Shown: piece after piece, positions 61,960 to 64,000 of the stretch
How positions within the stretch are numbered: the stretch's first letter is position 1
How the letters are laid out: each line of letters opens with the position of its first letter
From: Aureimonas pseudogalii
GTDB taxonomy: Bacteria > Pseudomonadota > Alphaproteobacteria > Rhizobiales > Rhizobiaceae
DNA length: 64,000 bases
Assembly: GCF_014196835.1 (NCBI RefSeq)
Contig: NZ_JACIEK010000005.1
Coordinates: forward strand, 130,811 to 194,810
Reading direction: 5' to 3'
Translations under genes and position numbers: made by a program
The notes under the pieces: model-generated
Told to the model about the DNA's origin: nothing
The model's database searches: none
The model's input: only the letters and a program-made list of their open reading frames with translations

Positions 61960-63225
61960 ATGAGACGAGTCGTCATTACCGGCGTCGGCATGGTGAGCCC
62001 TCTCGGGGCCGGTGTCGACACCACCTGGAAGCATCTGCTGGACGGTCGCAACGCGGCCCGACGGATCGAGAGCTTCGAGGTCTCCGACCTGCCCTGCCAG
62101 ATCGCGTGCCAAATCTCCCGTGGAGACGGCACCGACGGGACCTTCAATCCAGATCTCTGGATGGAGCCCAAGGAGCAGCGCAAGGTCGACGATTTCATCA
62201 TCTTCGCGGTGGCGGCGGCGGCCGAGGCGCTGGATGATGCCGATTGGCATCCCGAGACCTACGATGATCAATGCGCCACCGGCGTGATGATCGGATCCGG
62301 CATCGGCGGCCTTCAGGGCATCGAGCGCCATTCGCTGATTCTCGCCGAGAAGGGTCCGCGACGCATCTCGCCCTTCTTCATTCCCGGCAGCCTGATCAAT
62401 CTGGCGTCCGGTCACGTCTCCATCCGCAACAAGCTGCGCGGTCCCAATCACTCCGTGGTGACGGCCTGCTCCACCGGCGCGCATGCGATCGGCGACGCGT
62501 CGCGTCTCATCATGCTCGGCGATGCCGACGTGATGGTCGCCGGCGGTGCCGAATCGCCGGTGTGCCGCATCTCGATGGCGGGCTTCGCGGCCTGCCGCGC
62601 GCTGTCCACGAGCTACAACGACGACCCGACTGCCGCCTCGCGCCCCTATGACCGCGGCCGGGATGGCTTCGTGATGGGCGAGGGCGCCGGCGTCGTGGTG
62701 CTCGAGGAATACGAGCATGCGAAGGCCCGCGGCGCGCGGATCTACGCCGAGATCACCGGCTACGGTCTCTCGGGCGATGCGCATCACATCACGGCGCCGG
62801 CCGAGGACGGCGACGGCGCCTATCGCTGCATGCGCATGGCGCTAAAGCGGGCCGGCATCGACCCCGGCGAGATCGACTACATTAACGCACACGGCACCTC
62901 GACGCCGCTCGGCGACGAGATCGAACTGCGCGCGATCGAGCGCGTGCTTGGCGACGCGGCCTCGCGCGCGACCATGTCGTCCACGAAGTCGGCGATCGGT
63001 CACCTTCTCGGGGCCGCCGGCTCGGTCGAGGCGATCTTCTGTGCGCTGGCGATTCGCGACAACGTGGCGCCGCCGACTCTCAATCTGAACGATCCGTCGG
63101 TGGAGACGTCGATCGACCTCGTTCCCAAGCGCAAGCGCGAGAAGCCGATCGACATCGCGCTATCGAACTCCTTCGGCTTCGGCGGAACCAACGCATCCCT
63201 CGTGCTGCGCCGCGTGGTGGACTGA
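61960..63225 (+). CDS. fabF: 3-oxoacyl-ACP synthase II
   Basis: A 421-residue condensing enzyme that elongates acyl-ACP and aids unsaturated-fatty-acid control. The Cys-His-His triad is complete: Cys170 in VVTACSTGAHAIG, His311 in INAHGTSTPLGD and His348 in KSAIGHLLGAAGS. MRRVVITGVGMVSPLGAGVD is the conserved start and NSFGFGGTNASLVL the conserved end, with Phe next to the active site. It starts 38 bases after acpP and precedes mltG, the usual order in Rhizobiales. Confidence 0.97.
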   Translation: MRRVVITGVGMVSPLGAGVDTTWKHLLDGRNAARRIESFEVSDLPCQIACQISRGDGTDGTFNPDLWMEPKEQRKVDDFIIFAVAAAAEALDDADWHPETYDDQCATGVMIGSGIGGLQGIERHSLILAEKGPRRISPFFIPGSLINLASGHVSIRNKLRGPNHSVVTACSTGAHAIGDASRLIMLGDADVMVAGGAESPVCRISMAGFAACRALSTSYNDDPTAASRPYDRGRDGFVMGEGAGVVVLEEYEHAKARGARIYAEITGYGLSGDAHHITAPAEDGDGAYRCMRMALKRAGIDPGEIDYINAHGTSTPLGDEIELRAIERVLGDAASRATMSSTKSAIGHLLGAAGSVEAIFCALAIRDNVAPPTLNLNDPSVETSIDLVPKRKREKPIDIALSNSFGFGGTNASLVLRRVVD

Positions 63226-63380
63226 CCGACCCGGTCTTTTGCCACATTCCGATGATGGATCGAGCGTCCATCGCGAGCGTCGTTCGGGACGGCGAAAGCT
63301 GGAGCCGATCGCGGCGCTGCATTTGACAATGACGGGCCCGGCATCGGCGTGATGTCGCGCCCTCTCGCGGAGGCGCCGTC

Positions 63381-64000
63381 GTGACGACCGGACCCGAGAC
63401 GACGACCCGTCCCCCGATGGACGCCCCCGCTCTGGTGACGCATGCCGATCTGGTGGCTGACCGCCGGCGCGCCAGGCGCCGTTCGAAGCGGGCCCGCGGC
63501 GGTCTCGTGACGTTCCTCAGCTTCCTCTTCTCGCTGGCGCTGATCGCCGTGATCGGTGCGGCGCTTCTCTTCGTCTGGGGTCAGCGCCAGTTCGAAGGGC
63601 CGGGCCCGCTTCAGCAGGAGGCGACCTATCTCGTGCCGAAGGGTGGCGGGCTCGATACCATCGCGGCGGGTCTCGCCCGCAAGGGCATCGTCAGCGATCC
63701 CCGGATCTTCGAACTCGGCGTGCGCTACGAGAAGGCGGGCTCTGAGCTCAAGGCCGGCGAATACGCCTTCGCACCGGGCGCCAGCATGCGCTCCGTGATG
63801 GAGACCTTGCGCAGCGGCAATTCCATCCTGCACTCGGTCACCATTCCCGAGGGCTGGACCGTGCAGCAGATCTACGCGCGCCTCGCCGGCGACGAAACGC
63901 TGGTGGGCGACATGCCGGCCACCGCGCCGGAGGGAACGCTGCTGCCGGAAACCTACAAGTTTACCCGCGGCATGAGCCGCGCCGAACTCGTGGCGCAGAT
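63381..64000 (+). CDS. mltG: Endolytic murein transglycosylase MltG, 3'-truncated by the window edge
   Basis: Only the first 206 residues are in the window. A cytoplasmic N-terminus rich in Arg (DRRRARRRSKRARGG) is followed by one transmembrane helix near residues 50-75 (LSFLFSLALIAVIGAALLFVWG). A LysM-like subdomain comes next (YLVPKGGGLDTIAAGLARKGIVSDPRIFELG, then LKAGEYAFAPGASMRSVMETL). SVTIPEGWTVQQIYARLA and LLPETYKFTRGMSRAEL belong to the start of the YceG catalytic domain, whose catalytic Glu lies further on. It cleaves nascent glycan strands in the periplasm. GTG 63381 has GGAGG seven bases upstream; ATG 63417 is an alternative. Confidence 0.9.
   Translation, partial: MTTGPETTTRPPMDAPALVTHADLVADRRRARRRSKRARGGLVTFLSFLFSLALIAVIGAALLFVWGQRQFEGPGPLQQEATYLVPKGGGLDTIAAGLARKGIVSDPRIFELGVRYEKAGSELKAGEYAFAPGASMRSVMETLRSGNSILHSVTIPEGWTVQQIYARLAGDETLVGDMPATAPEGTLLPETYKFTRGMSRAELVAQ

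Overview
The window reads as a chromosomal segment of a high-GC alphaproteobacterium of the order Hyphomicrobiales (Rhizobiales), possibly Aurantimonadaceae-like. The evidence is the conserved blocks rpsF-rpsR-DUF2232-rplI-dnaB-alr-radA-cvpA-purF, psd-pssA and fabD-fabG-acpP-fabF-mltG, together with a PrsDE-type exporter and a DUF6481 gene. This placement rests on gene order and protein style, not on a database search. I saw no tRNA, rRNA, insertion sequence, prophage or CRISPR array. The first gene (manC) and the last (mltG) are cut by the window edges.

Positions 1-13960 are a surface-polysaccharide and export region. ManC and a phosphomannomutase make GDP-mannose, Gmd and Fcl convert it to GDP-L-fucose, and an O-antigen-ligase-like membrane protein probably polymerises or ligates the product. 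Between them lie a type I secretion ATPase and adaptor, an uncharacterised 110-residue protein, an SGNH hydrolase, an EEP-family phosphatase/nuclease and a small membrane protein. Positions 14000-26350 hold a two-component system whose regulator gene carries a one-base frameshift, two uncharacterised small genes, an epoxide hydrolase, an MFS exporter, a single-domain response regulator, a GH15 glycosidase, a transglutaminase, a glutathione transferase and DNA polymerase IV. Two probable small RNAs with exposed UCCUCCC loops, at about 14.0 kb and 20.8 kb, look like members of one family.

Positions 26422-34391 form a carbon-catabolism locus: a tripartite tricarboxylate transporter (TctABC), a DhaK-DhaL fusion kinase, a TIM-barrel sugar isomerase/epimerase and a PdxA2-like dehydrogenase in one operon, with a divergent GntR/FCD regulator and a palindromic operator between. 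A methionine-type ABC importer (metQ-metN-metI) follows. Positions 37318-42806 encode JetA, JetB and JetC, an SMC-like complex of the Wadjet/MksFEB type, with no JetD/MksG nuclease beside it. This is the most interesting locus in the window.

From 42864 to the end the content is mostly housekeeping: DUF6481, a LysM protein, an Atm1-type ABC exporter, phosphatidylethanolamine synthesis (psd, pssA), a PPOX-family protein, a long minus-strand block for translation, replication, repair and purine synthesis, and the fatty-acid synthesis cluster on the plus strand.
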